A program made the translations under genes and the position numbers. Of a stretch of 64,000 nt of DNA, positions 1 to 10,050 are shown in pieces. Below the pieces are notes generated by a model. That model did no database searches. It saw only the letters and a list, made by a program, of their open reading frames with translations, and was not told the origin of the DNA. This DNA is from Suillus spraguei (Eukaryota; Basidiomycota; Agaricomycetes; Boletales; Suillaceae), in contig JABCPU010000051.1 in assembly GCA_016800925.1 (NCBI GenBank), forward strand, positions 1 to 64,000, read 5' to 3'. Every line of letters begins with the position of its first letter. Within the stretch, counting starts at the first letter, position 1.

Positions 1-361
1 GTATGGTATATGACAACTCTGGACAAGGTCCAGAATAGAAACAGACAGGATAAGACTACCAAAGGTAGAGTCGGAGGTGAAACAAATGAGAGACAGGAAA
101 CGGATGAAGTCTGAAAAGGATATAGGACATAGGATCAAAGCTCCAGCCTAGGGAATAATCCCATAGGTCGGAGTAATCCCATAGGTCGGAGTCAGAAGCT
201 TATAAGGGCTGGAGCCCAAGTGTGAGAATGGAAACAGATTTATATAGGCATGGTAACAAGATACAGAAGTCAAAGGAATATACAGAAGTAGGAAATCAAT
301 GATCAGACTGAGGTCTGCAGGAGTTGTACTACAAGTTTATATACTGTAGGTAGCATGCCGG
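1..361 (+). repeat. 5'-truncated, aged LTR-B fragment
   Basis: This stretch follows the inner part of the two full LTR-B copies (about 11440-11790 and 17175-17520): the GGACAAGGTCC block, the AAACAGACAG block, the GTAGAGTCGGAGGTGAAAC block and the end ACTGTAGG..GCATGCCGG all recur in the same order. It enters from the left window edge and stops at GCATGCCGG, where LTR-C sequence begins. Many differences from the other copies are CG to TG or CA (for example CTCTGG against CTCCGG), which fits an older copy worn down at methylated CpG sites. No coding potential is seen. Confidence 0.75.
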
Positions 362-947
362 TGTAAAGATACGACCTAACCTGGGCTGTAGATAAACTAC
401 CTCCTAAGTTAGTATGTGTGGCCTTGCACTCTGTCTAGTCTGCTTCACTTGTTAAACAAGAGCGTTCGACCATAAAAGGGGATGCCTGTTAGTATAGTCT
501 AGTCCAAGTCAAACCAATGTGCAAATATAGTGTCGTAGTCAGTGGTAAGTTGCTGCGGTCAGTGATGATGCCACCGGAACTAGCGTCGTATATAGTGGTG
601 CTACCGTGGTTGAGATAATGCTTGAAAATGTAGCGTCGAGTGAGCAATAACGAGTGATTAAGTCTGCAGTAGTGGTAAGGTGCGAGCAGTGCAAAGAAAC
701 AGTAAAGAAGTCCATGGTACTTTCAGCGGTAAAGTAGCGGTGCGTGAGAAGTTCAGTCAAAATAGCAATCAAGAGTCCAGCAGTATGCCAGTGGTAATGG
801 TGAATGAGCAAAATTGATTAATGAGCAGTAAGGAAACTTGAAAGACTAAGTCCACTACTGGGTAAATCCAGAGCTAGACAATGATCCTGACCTATAGTAC
901 GTGCAATGGGGTAAAATCAGGTACTGTATCGTGCGGTGTAACGAACA
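362..947 (-). mobile_element. LTR-C copy, minus orientation
   Basis: The segment begins TGTAAAGATACGACC and ends GTGTAACGAACA, so read on the minus strand it starts TG and ends CA as LTRs do. It is the inverted partner of the plus-strand copy at about 1312-2966. It carries repeated GCGGTAA (TTACCGC on the other strand) motifs typical of this family. The 5-bp flanks (GCCGG and TATTG) do not match, so it is not a simple solo LTR with an intact target-site duplication. The right boundary is inferred from where the inverted similarity stops. Confidence 0.6.
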
Positions 948-1311
948 TATTGGCGCTGGGCTTAAAACCCCATCTTTTGACACTTGTCTCACATCTATAG
1001 GAGTTACCACTTGTCCATGGCCATCTTACCCCTTTAGCACTCCTGGCGGCATCCCACGTTTACCGCACACCATACCGACTACCGCACCTTGTTCCACATA
1101 CCGATGTCCTCCCATGTCCTTGCTGCGTCCGCATAGCTCCATTTGGTGCATTGTTTGTTTTATGTTCGTTATCACTGACTCCATGGCAAGTCTTATTACA
1201 TGTTGCCTTGTGCCGCAGTGCCTCGCACTATGTTTACATATGGCAGTTACTACAGTTGAGCGCTACTGATCTCACCTAGAGTATTCCGGATACATATGAT
1301 TTAGGATATAA
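948..1311. other. spacer between two head-to-head LTR-C copies
   Basis: No gene is recognised here. The sequence separates the minus LTR-C (362-947) from the plus LTR-C (1312-2966) and contains several ACCGC motifs like the LTR. An open frame runs across part of it but has no recognisable domain and starts at a non-ATG codon. Confidence 0.4.
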
Positions 1312-2966
1312 GCACCACGTACCCCGCACGATACAGTACCTTATTTTACACCATTGCACGTACTATAGGTCAGGATTATTGTCTAGCTCTGGATCTACCC
1401 AGTAGTGGACTTAGTTTTTAAAGTTTCCTTATCGCTTGTTAATCAATCACACTTGTTCCCCATTACCGCTGGCATACCGCTGGACTTTTGACTGTTATTT
1501 TGACTGAACTTCTCATGCGCTGCTACTTTACTGCTGAAAGTACCATGGCTTTCTTTACTGTTTCTTCGCACCACTCACAACCTTACCACTACCACTGATA
1601 TCATTGCTTGACATCGCTTGCTCGACACAACTGTTTCTGACTATATCTCAACTACGGTGTGGGTAACACAACACTGCTGGGGTGCAGATATATGTTGAAT
1701 GCTGCCTAGCTGCTATTCAACCCAAGGGTTTCTGGTCCAAGGCTCAGAGCTCAGAGAAGAGTAAAACTGTTAAGACCGTACTCAAGGGGTGAAAGATCTG
1801 AAGGGCTTTGGCCTCAGTTCATGCACTGTGCCCCTTGTCCGAGTAATGCCCCTTATTTCAGAGAGGAGATATATGTCCGAAGATCTGGAAGGAGTTGCAT
1901 GGCGGATCCGGACGTCCGAAGATATCAGATATGGTACGTCCAAAGGTTATCCAGAGCGTAGGGATGGAAAGAGGATTAAGGCTAGCTTCGGAACAGATTC
2001 CTAACTAGAAACTGACAGAGGTAGACTATCCGAAGATAGAGTCAGAGATATAGACTATAGGAATCAATCCTAAGTCTCGGAAGATGACTTTGAGTGAAAT
2101 GTGACTCAAGTCCAGAGGAAGCAGAATGAGCAGAATCTAAGATGATATTCGAACTAAGGTTCTACAGAGATCTACAAGTGGTTTATATATGGTAAGTATC
2201 TAAGACAGATAATCAACAAGTCCAGGACCGAGGGCTATGTACGAAGTGTAATGGAAGTCTATTAGTCAATGCGCAGCAGATCAGTAAGCACAAATCGGAA
2301 ATGAAACACAGGTAACAGATCAGTGACACAGGAAGGAATTATACACAGCTGGAGTACCGGAAACAGGATGAGTGACGAAAGGAGATAGACGCAGTTATAC
2401 ACAAGGGAGATAGAGTGCGAGAAGCAAGCACATTTGGATGAGCGATCTGGACAGGATCTGTGGACTGGACGGAAATAGAATCGATCGGATCTGATCGGAT
2501 ATGGTTGGATCTGGGATCAGAAGTATGGTATATGACAAAAACTATCATTCAAACAGTAAGTCTCAGACTCCTACTGCTAGTGGTGAAGTGGTATAAAGAC
2601 AGGTGCCAGGTCAGGTTCTTATGTAATCAGCCAAAATGCGGACCTAAGGTAAGGAAAGCCTAAGTAAGAGACACTATGCAAAACTACTGTTTTAAGGTCA
2701 GCCTGAGTTTGTCTGTTACAATGGTAGTACCACTACTTACGACACTAGTTCCAGCGGCATCATCGCTGACCGTGGCAACTTACCGCTGACCACAACACTT
2801 CATTTGCACACAAGTTTGACTTGAACTTGACCATACTAATAGGCATCCCCCTTTAGGGTCGAACACTCTTGTTCTCACAAGTGAAGCAGACTAGACGGAG
2901 CGCAAGACTCACATACTAGCTTAGGCTGTGGTTTATCTACAGCCCAGGTTAGGTTGTATCTTTACA
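1312..2966 (+). mobile_element. LTR-C (5' LTR), split by an LTR-B-like insertion
   Basis: Two pieces, about 1312-1658 and 2721-2966, together match the reverse complement of 362-947 and the copy at 7720-8091. The second piece ends GTATCTTTACA (terminal CA) and is followed two bases later by a primer-binding-site-like TGGAGCCCACC and then a gag reading frame, so this is the 5' LTR of a Ty3/Gypsy-like element. The break is at ACTACGGT / ATGGTAGTACC, where about 1.06 kb of LTR-B-type sequence is inserted. Confidence 0.65.
1659..2720 (+). mobile_element. diverged LTR-B relative inserted in LTR-C
   Basis: The insert carries a diverged form of the LTR-B signature: a GGGCTTTGGCCTCAG..CTGTGCCCCTT block near 1800-1850 matches the GGGGCTTGGCCTCAGC block of the copies at 10829 and 16367, and GTATGGTATATGACA at 2523-2537 resembles the LTR-B 3' end. 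The last 180 bp run on to CTGTTACA. Flanks ACGGT and ATGGT differ by one CG to TG change and may be the target-site duplication. The exact left end is uncertain by one or two bases. Confidence 0.5.
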
Positions 2967-2968
2967 AC

Positions 2969-2985
2969 TGGAGCCCACCACGAGG
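2969..2985 (+). other. putative primer-binding site of the LTR-C element
   Basis: TGGAGCCCACCACGAGG begins two bases after the CA end of the LTR. Starting with TGG (complement of a tRNA CCA end) at this position is the usual place and form of a retrotransposon primer-binding site. The matching tRNA was not identified. Confidence 0.5.
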
Positions 2986-3076
2986 GGGTCCTTTGGTATG
3001 GTTTTGTTCTTGTCTGAATTGCTTACTGCATGCTCATCACCGCAGTTATTACCGCACCGCTACGCTACTGATAAGT

Positions 3077-3520
3077 ATGTCTGACAGATTTTGCATGCCA
3101 CTGCGCTGCACGGCAGCGGCACCATACTTTGATGGCAACCCAAGAGAATTGCTAACGTTCCTCACTACTGTAGATGAGCTGGCAGACTTGGCTGGCATCG
3201 CTGATAAAGCACGCATCAAGGTGGCTATATGCTATGCAGACCCTGATGAAGCAGAAGTATGGGAATGTCTTGACGAATACAATGGTAACAGTTTCGTAGG
3301 CTTCGCTAACACTATCTTGCACTTGTACCCAGAATGTGGTCCTATTACATTCAACTGCACAGTTACCGCTGAAGCAGTCACTCCGCTGGCAGACCCCTAT
3401 CAGGGAAACGCTATTGAGCACTCTGACACTGGCATACCACAACAAGTTACGGCATTGGAAATCACTACCACTGAGCAAGTATTGCTACTGTCTGAAGATA
3501 CCACAACAACCGGCGGTTAA
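3077..3520 (+). pseudogene. Ty3/Gypsy-type Gag fragment of the LTR-C element
   Basis: The ATG at 3077 opens a 147-residue frame. Its PYFDGNPRELLTFL segment followed by an alpha-helical stretch (DELADLAGIADKARIKVAIC, then EAEVWECLDEY) is the pattern of Gag N-terminal regions in Agaricomycete Gypsy elements, where a 'F.G.P..L..FL' start is common. The protein ends early at 3520 after a Thr-rich tail, without a zinc knuckle, protease or polymerase, so only a stub of the element remains. It lies about 110 bp after the 5' LTR and primer site, and a solo LTR-A is inserted just downstream at 3553. A structural role in particle assembly is inferred from the family only. Confidence 0.65.
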
Positions 3521-3552
3521 GGATATTTCACCTGTAGCAAGTACTGATATTG

Positions 3553-4029
3553 TGTTATGAACTGGGGTGGCATCACCAGCAACAGTGAAAAGACACTTGA
3601 CGGTCTGCTGGGAAGTTCTACAATGTCCAGAAGAGGACAAGAGAAAGTACAAGGAACACGTTCCGAGTACGATCAAAGGTTTGGCCTCAAAGATAAGTCT
3701 AAGAGGTTTCTACAAGAATAGAGACTAAGGCTAAGGAGTGCTTAGACTTAGAGACGATTCAAGACGACTTAGGTTGGAGACCTAAGCGAAGGATATTCCA
3801 GGTAAAACCCAGTAAGATTAAAGTAAAGTATACAAGCATAATACAATGTGCTTAAATAGGTCAATATGTGCGCACGGATCAAGAGAGTCGTGAGAATGTA
3901 AGTGCGTATCCAAAGAAGGAAGGCAACTATGGTACAGATGCGTTGAGCATATAAGTCAGAGTCATGTTACGTAATGTACAAGTAAAAGAGATGAAGAGAG
4001 AATGAATAGGGGCACGTACGACTGTAACA
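3553..4029 (+). mobile_element. solo LTR-A with TATTG target-site duplication
   Basis: The 477-bp unit starts TGTTATGAACTGG and ends GATTGTAACA-like CTGTAACA. It matches the copy at 62212-62688 along its whole length and, inverted, the split copy at 16140-18160. The 5 bp on either side are TATTG (3548-3552 and 4030-4034), a perfect target-site duplication, so this is a solo LTR left by recombination of a full retrotransposon. It interrupts the decayed LTR-C internal region. Confidence 0.92.
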
Positions 4030-4913
4030 TATTGTTTTAGCCCCTATCGCGTTACATTTCGACAAAATTGCACCTTTGGCAGTTGATAATGGCCTCAAAT
4101 CGCTCACAGTTTTCGACAGCACTGTTTGCTTGCATACAGCGGTGGATATTGACCACTACCGGCAGTCATCTGACCAAAGTTTGTTCACGGAGAACCCTTG
4201 TTATGCTGACAATACCGCAGTAATGAGCCAGACACTTCAGCAGCTGATACAGAAGTATTATATACTGATTTACCCCTGTTACCGCAGTTTTCACCGATTT
4301 TGAACACAGAGCTTGAAGAACCGATATTACCGCTGACTTTTTTGCACCCACAGATAGCCAGAGTACCAAGGAAGGCAGCACTTTTACTGCACGGTTATAG
4401 TACCACGGACTTGCCAAACTACCGCGTTTTAGCCCCTGACGCAGTTTTAGGTAATTTACCAGAACCTAGCAGTTTACCGCTCGCCCAGCCACTACCCAGC
4501 GTTGCCACGGCAATAGTACGAAGCATAGTGACCCCAACCAAGCCACAGCTGAGCCATTGATTGATATACCAGCCACTGACATTGATTTTACCTTGCGTTA
4601 CCGCATTTTTAGCCTTACTGCTGTGACTGAGCCTATTGTTGGCTGGCAGTACTTAGTATTTTTGTTCCGGAATATTTACCGCTGTTACCGGCGGCATATT
4701 GCTAACCTAATCATGTTAATTACACAGTATTACTGGCCCTCGCATGCCAGCATCGCTTTGTGCAAGTATGAGAGCACAACTCATGGCTTTCACTGCTGGC
4801 GAAGAAGGTGAAGACAGACAAGCGACCAGCGACCTAGCGCGCACATATACCCCATTGCAGACACTCCACTGCTATATTGTACACCGCACATATACATATA
4901 TAGTTTTAATATA
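4030..4913 (+). other. decayed retroelement sequence rich in TTACCGC
   Basis: This continues the LTR-C internal sequence after the solo LTR-A. Short frames are present but none shows a domain. TTACCGC or GTTACCGC recurs often (for example near 4262, 4330, 4480, 4600 and 4678). No intact gene is seen. Confidence 0.45.
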
Positions 4914-5125
4914 CACTCAAAAAACTGTCCACATGAGTCATCATTTTATAAGCCTTATATCTCCACCATATCTCCGCCGATTCCCACGGTGTAGGGCTCA
5001 AATAAAAGCCCTGAAGCCATACTACAATGTGGTATAAGTATGTCCTTGAGGAATTTGTTCATTCTCACACAATATCATAGATAGTGAAAAATGTCAAAAC
5101 ATGCGGACAGTTTTTTGAGCCACTG
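4914..5125. mobile_element. Tc1/mariner-type MITE (212 bp, TA flanks)
   Basis: The right end read inward is CAGTGGCTCAAAAAACTGTC followed by CGCATG; the left end is CACTCAAAAAACTGTCCACATG, the same terminal inverted repeat with a 4-base gap. Both ends abut TA (4912-4913 and 5126-5127), as Tc1/mariner-superfamily insertions do. The 212-bp element is too short for a transposase and is therefore a miniature, non-autonomous element. A second, inner inverted pair (AATGTGGTAT / ATACCACATT, near 5027 and 5136) overlaps its right end. Confidence 0.7.
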
Positions 5126-6660
5126 TACTGCTTAATACCACATTTTACCCCTTAACACTCTAAACACCATCTTTTTGTATAGGATAGCATTCTTTTACCC
5201 TGGGCTTCGACCAGTGACTTTCATTTGGATGTTTCGATAGGACTACTTATGTATAGCTTCAGACAACCCACAGACGCCAGCGCACCACCGGAGACCCTGC
5301 CGGCGGCATATTATTTACAAGACTGAAGTGCCAGCATCATCCTTATGATAGCGAGTTCACCTTCTAACGCATGAAGCAGCACCATGCACCTTGTTATAGA
5401 GACTACGGCAACTATGGGAGCGCCTTAGCGCATAGGAAGAGTAGAAGACAACAGAAGACCGAAGAAGCCAAGTCGGATGGTAGTTCGCACAAGATCATAG
5501 CGCGTTTTTCATGTTTTCTTACTGTTTTTCTTACTGTTTTCTTTACTGTAGCCTTCTTACCTAGGATGGCTGGTGGAGACTTGGATTGGACATGGATTGG
5601 ATCGCTTATGGACCGCTGATGCATGCTTACCATTGGAGTAGAGTTGTGAAGTTACCCTGGACTTGGATTTCCCTTGCATTGCACGTTTTTAGTGAAAGCC
5701 CCTATCACTGCTACCTTACTGCCAGCTCACCGCTACTTTCCCGTGAAGCGCGCACAGTCACGGCATCGCTCACTATGTTCTCGCACCAATGGCACACCAC
5801 ACTTTGCACCGCTACCACTGATAGACCACCAGTTATCATTCTCGCTACCTCGCAGAGCACATTGCCACTGTTGCTGTACCACCACTACTTTCCCACGCCT
5901 ACTGCTGACACCGCACAGTATGCTTGCATCACTGGCACCTTGCGGCTACCACTCACTAGTTCCCATGGTCTAGTAATCTCACTAGAAAGTTGTCTTTGAG
6001 TGACACAAGGATTTCCACCACAGCAGCTATCTCGCTGATCACCTTGCCATCTTCACTGAACCACCGCTGCTTTCCCACACTCACCGCTGACACCGCTTAG
6101 TCTGCTAGCATTGCCAGCACCCAGTGGTAACCGCTCGCTAAGTTTCCATGCTTTGGTAACTCCGGCAACCTTGCCTATGCCATTACAGTCATCATCAGCA
6201 CCTGCCCCTTTGTACCACTGTTCCCTTGCATTCCGGCATCTTACCATGACTGCTGTCCTGCATGATACGGGAGTCATGCATGGACATGACTGCTAGGTGA
6301 CCCACAAAAGACCATGTCTGTTAGCTTAGCTCTCAGACTAGTCAACCCATACCTTGGTACCATACCTTGGTTCAAAACACTTCCAGACATTTCTGCTGAT
6401 TCACAAATCTGCATTGTTTGAAGAAAAGTCATATGTGAGATGGGAATCACATAATGACCTAGTTGATGTGAGAAGAAGATTGAAGGTTTAGGTATAGCCT
6501 TACCTTTGGCTTATTCACTTTAGCTAGAGAAAACCATAGAGAAAAGTTCAAAGCCTACAAAAAACAACCTACCAAAAACAACCTATGTTTCACCTGTTTC
6601 CATTGTATTATTATTCTTGTCTCTTCTTCTCCATTTTTCCCTTACTATTTCTTACTATTA
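5126..6660 (+). other. non-coding repeat-like DNA
   Basis: Contains ATGs and short frames in several phases but no recognisable domain. ACCGC-containing motifs are frequent, so much of it is probably further LTR-C-family or related retroelement sequence. No LTR ends could be fixed. Confidence 0.35.
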
Positions 6661-7239
6661 GGATGCCTTGACACCCCAAACACTTCATAAAATTGTACCC
6701 ACAGGGTATGATATCATACTGATGTCACTTCATTCTGGACAGTTCCATTTCACTTCTAGAACATTCTGCTCCACAGAATAGAATGTTATAGAATGTTCTG
6801 CTCCACTATGATGTCATATATGATGTCATGGCTCCACCTTTTCCTTTTATTCATATTCTTTTGAGTTTGGATGAATATTTTGATTGGTTCTCTCTATATT
6901 AGCTTACATAACTATTTTCCCATGCTACATGTATAAAAGAAGAGCCCATTCTCCCCCCCCCAAAAAAAAAAGGATCTCCCACTTGTCACTATATTTCAGG
7001 AGTAAATATTTCTCAAGGCTTGCAAAGTTAGTCACTTTGAAGCATTGTTAAACCAAGTGCAGGGTAAAGAATTCCCTTGAGACCATTGTTATACTATTTT
7101 CAAAGCTAGGTATACAATATACCTAAGAAAATAGTCAGTTATATTAGAAACCACGTCTCTCCAGTTCATATCTTTGACCAGCCACTATCTGGTCCACATA
7201 TTCTATTCTCATATCTTTGAGAATACTATCCCAGTCTAT
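6661..7239. other. AT-rich non-coding DNA
   Basis: No gene is seen. There are small direct repeats (AGAATGTTCTGCTCCAC and ATGATGTCAT near 6760-6830) and a C9A10 tract near 6952-6970. Confidence 0.4.
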
Positions 7240-7513
7240 TGTCTAGAAGGATCATTCCTAGACAACTCTACCCAAGTTCCCAAATCTAGTGCCTAGAAGG
7301 ATCATTACTAGGCCAATCTATTCAAGTGCCCAAGTCTATTGTCTAGAAGGTTCATTCCTAGACAAATTTACCCAAGTTCCCAAGTCCACTGCCTAGAAGG
7401 TTCATTCCTAGGCCAATCTATATCACACCCAGTTTATTGTCTAGAAGGATCTTTCCTAGACAAACCTATCTACGTGCACCCAGTTCCCAGCCTAGACAGT
7501 CTACCCTAGGCTC
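7240..7513. repeat. six-unit, 50-bp-period array of small hairpins
   Basis: Inverted repeats begin at 7240, 7290, 7340, 7390, 7439 and 7490, spaced 49-51 bp. Units 1, 3 and 5 have stem TGTCTAG/CTAGACA; units 2 and 4 have GCCTAG/CTAGGC; unit 6 has AGCCTAG/CTAGGCT. The spacer inside the stem is AAGGATCATTC-like, and the sequence between units repeats CCCAAGTTCC or CCCAAGTCTA. The two stem types alternate and the base changes are paired, so the ability to form the stem is kept. The function is unknown. Confidence 0.8.
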
Positions 7514-7719
7514 AGTTTTCCAAGAGCAGATTTCTGAAGATAGCTCCAGCTAAGTTAATCACTAGATTGGTTTAGTGGGCCTCCCAAGAACTCACACATT
7601 ATCTACCACAAAAACTAGAAAAGTCGTAGACCGTGTTAATCGAGGACTGGCAAGAAGTCTTATCCCAGTGTAATTGTGGTGTCATTACATTCCTTACACA
7701 CTTTTATATAAGACCCTCA

Positions 7720-8091
7720 GTTATCAAGACACCGCTACTTTACTGCTGAAAGTACCACGGACTTTTTTACGGTTTCTTTGCACCGCTTGCAACCTTACCA
7801 CTACCACTGATATTTTTGCTCGACATCGCTCACTCAACACAACTGTTTCTGACTATATCTCGACAATGGTAGTACTGCTGCTTACGATGCTAGTTCTGGT
7901 GGCATCACCACTGACCACGACACTTCATTCGCACATAAGTTTGACTTGAACTTGACCATACTAATAGGCATCCCCCTTTAGGGTCAAACACTCTTGTTTT
8001 CACAAGTGAAGCAGACTAGATGGAGTGCAAGACTCACATACTAACTTAGGAGGTAGTTTATCTACAGGCCAGGTTAGGTTATATCTTTACA
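7720..8091 (+). mobile_element. LTR-C copy, plus orientation (5'-truncated)
   Basis: From CCGCTACTTTACTGCTGAAAG (about 7731) to ATATCTTTACA (8091) this matches the other LTR-C copies, including the CATCCCCCTTTAGGG block. The 5' part of the LTR is missing or replaced by a different sequence starting near 7666. No primer site or gag follows, so it is a fragment or a solo LTR. Confidence 0.6.
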
Positions 8092-8102
8092 GCAACTTCC
8101 CT

Positions 8103-9210
8103 TCACTGGGACCCAACAAGCCCATTGACTTCTTCTTGAAGTTCTTCGTCAATAGTAACTTCTGTAATAGCCGAATGCTGACTGCTAAGAGGTTGACTGC
8201 TAAGAGGCTGGCTAATGCAAGCTATCTGTGGGATCAGTTCACTGGGATGAGCTCTCTGTGCAGAGGGTGTGGTATCAACTGCTGCGGATGATGTGACCTC
8301 AACCGAAGGTGCGGATAGTGTAGACTCATCCAAAGGTGAAGAATGCCACTGTGTCGCCTTCAGCTTCCAGGAGGGAGGCACAAGTGGTACTTCAACGAAC
8401 ACCAGGGCTTTCAGGTAATGAGATGCAGTCGGACAATGAGATGAGGGGAACAGCTCTGGGGATGCCTCGGGAGGATGAACTCAAAATGTTTGCCGATGAG
8501 GGCCATCAGAACAACAAGGGTAATGAGAAGGCGCAGATGGTGCAGGTGAAGGTTCTGGAGAATGTCGAGGTGAAGGGGACAGCTCTGGCAGTGCCTCAGG
8601 AGAATGGACTTGAAATGTTCATCGACAAAGGCAATGAGAGCAACAAAGTGAAGGGGACAGCTCTGGTGATGCTTCAGGAGAATGAACTTGAGAAGGTGCA
8701 GATGGTGCATGTGAAGGTTCTGGAGCATCACGAGGTGAAGGGGACAGCTCTGGCGATGCCCCAGGAGAATGAACTTGAGATGTTTGTCGACAAAGGCAAT
8801 GAGAGCGACAACAGCCATGAGAAGGCACAGATGGTGCAGGTGAAGGCTCTGAAGATGGCTGTTGAAGAGGAAGGCCCTTCTGATCAATCCTACCATCAGC
8901 AAATGCACACCACCCATGGGTATGGGGTGATTCAGGCGGAGGTGCTTCACCAAAGATGACAGGCTCATGGGAAGCCAGTAGTCTTTGGCAGGGTCTCCCA
9001 GTGGCGATGTGCTGGACGGTGAGCAAATTATCTCTCAAGGTGTCTGTGAGTACAACCTGGTCAGAAAGAGTGAGATCCTGGATCCCCTTGCTTTTGATGA
9101 GCGCAGGGCATCTTTCGCCAGGCATAAAGGTACTCTCAGGGTAGTTGTGGATGATACAACCATGCTGGGCAAGCATGGTTGGTAGTGTCTTCCAGGGGAA
9201 GTTTGCCCCT
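8103..9210 (-). pseudogene. repeat-associated protein of unknown function, copy 1
   Basis: Read on the minus strand, the block from about 9205 to 8860 encodes NFPWKTLPTM, then HNYPESTFMPGE, KSKGIQDLTLSDQ, PVIFGEAPPPESPHTHG and CAFADGRIDQKG. The same ordered motifs occur in the plus-strand gene at 13786-19678 (FPWKTLPSAL, KGYPEDVLLPSE, NKGIANLTLKE, PILVGAPPAVDSMHLAG, LFTNGQSDCKG), so the two are diverged paralogues. After the conserved block comes a Pro/Ser/Glu-rich tail built from tandem repeats (8403-8900), then a further frame (8402-8103) in another phase. No known enzymatic domain is recognised. The frames do not join simply and the gene lies between LTR copies, so it is probably a relic, though introns could explain some of the breaks. 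Confidence 0.6.
8403..8900. repeat. tandem repeat encoding the Pro/Ser/Glu-rich tail
   Basis: Degenerate repeats share GTGAAGGGGACAGCTCTGG followed by CCTCAGGAGAATG-like sequence; starts are near 8450, 8570, 8648 and 8738. On the minus strand they encode SPEASPELSPS-type units at the C-terminal side of the conserved block of copy 1. Confidence 0.75.
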
Positions 9211-9255
9211 GGCCTGTTTAGTGTGCCTGTGAAATTTCACACTTGGATAGACGGA

Positions 9256-9528
9256 TCAGACATATAGTCGCTTACCACATAGTGCCGTCAATCCTCCAAT
9301 GATGCAAGGGATCCCTTCGCCCTCCCTCCAACTGTCAGGATTATCAACTGTCTGCCTTTGCCACTCCTGCCATTCTTCCAGCACCTTCTCAGTCATCCAT
9401 CCACACTGCAATTTGATCTGATTGATGGTGCGATCCAATTTGATGAAATCCATGACAGTCACCAATATGGACAAGGTGCTGCCAAGGATTGTGGTCAATG
9501 TAGTAATAGAGGGTGTCACACGTAACAT
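9256..9528 (-). CDS. unidentified exon upstream of copy 1
   Basis: An open minus-strand frame of 90 residues with a plausible soluble-protein composition (segments QIKLQCGWMTEKVLEEWQEW and SWREGEGIPCIIGGL). It lies in the right place to be an upstream exon of the minus-strand gene at 8103-9210, but no matching segment was found in the paralogue at 13.8-19.7 kb. Its first residues fall within the inverted repeat that starts at 9510. It is weakly supported as real coding sequence. Confidence 0.3.
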   Translation of the reverse strand: MLRVTPSITTLTTILGSTLSILVTVMDFIKLDRTINQIKLQCGWMTEKVLEEWQEWQRQTVDNPDSWREGEGIPCIIGGLTALCGKRLYV

Positions 9529-9548
9529 GTACCAGTTAGGTAAATTTG

Positions 9549-9644
9549 CCGAACTGCAGGGCCTCGACTCTCCTTATGTAATACTAATAATTGAGATCTC
9601 AATTATGAGTATTACATAAGGAGAGTCGAGGCCCTGCAGTTCGG
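9549..9644. repeat. 96-bp near-perfect palindrome
   Basis: Two 48-bp arms meet with no loop at 9596/9597 (GAGA|TCTC). The left arm starts CCGAACTGCAGGGCCTCGAC and the right arm ends with its reverse complement; a single position is mismatched (A at 9586 opposite G at 9607). The right arm ends where an LTR-C copy begins. Confidence 0.95.
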
Positions 9645-10050
9645 TGTAAAGATACAATCTAGCCTGGGCTGTAGATGAACCATGGCCTAAACTAGTATGC
9701 GAGTCTTGTGCTCCATCTAGTCTGCTTCACTTGCAAAGCAAGAGTGTTTGACCCTAAAGGGAATGCTAAGTTAATATAGTTCAATAATGCCCAACCTGTG
9801 GTGCAAGACTGCCATCGGAGGTAGCGAGATGCTAGCGGTGACCTCTGCTCCATGGGAAAGTTGCAGTAAAGTAGCGGTAGAGCGCGGGAAGATAGTGGTA
9901 AAGTAGCGGTAGTGTGAGAGGTAAAACTGCGGTAGTGCATGCAGTAAAACTGCGGTAAGGCGTGGGAAACTGGTGGTAAAACAAGCGGTGAAGCGTAGCG
10001 ATGAAGCATGGGAAAGCGGTAAAGAGCGGTGGTGTGTGCAGCAGTAAAAC
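9645..10050 (-). mobile_element. LTR-C-related copy, minus orientation
   Basis: TGTAAAGATACAATCTAGCC at the left end matches the LTR-C end. The part to about 9790 aligns with 362-520, then GCGGTAA motifs repeat densely to about 10045. The right end cannot be fixed. Confidence 0.55.

Noticed and set aside
1..15. LTR-B 3' end at the window edge
   Set aside because: GTATGGTATATGACA equals the end of the LTR-B relative at 2523-2537, but the next bases follow the internal LTR-B sequence, so it is probably an internal position.
7240..7513. CRISPR array
   Set aside because: Regular short palindromes at 50-bp steps look CRISPR-like, but the sequence between them is also repeated, the genome is a fungus and no cas genes are present.
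8411..8968. Leu/His-rich and Glu/Gly-rich frames over 8336-8968
   Set aside because: Shadow frames of the tandem repeat that codes for the Ser/Pro/Glu-rich tail on the minus strand.
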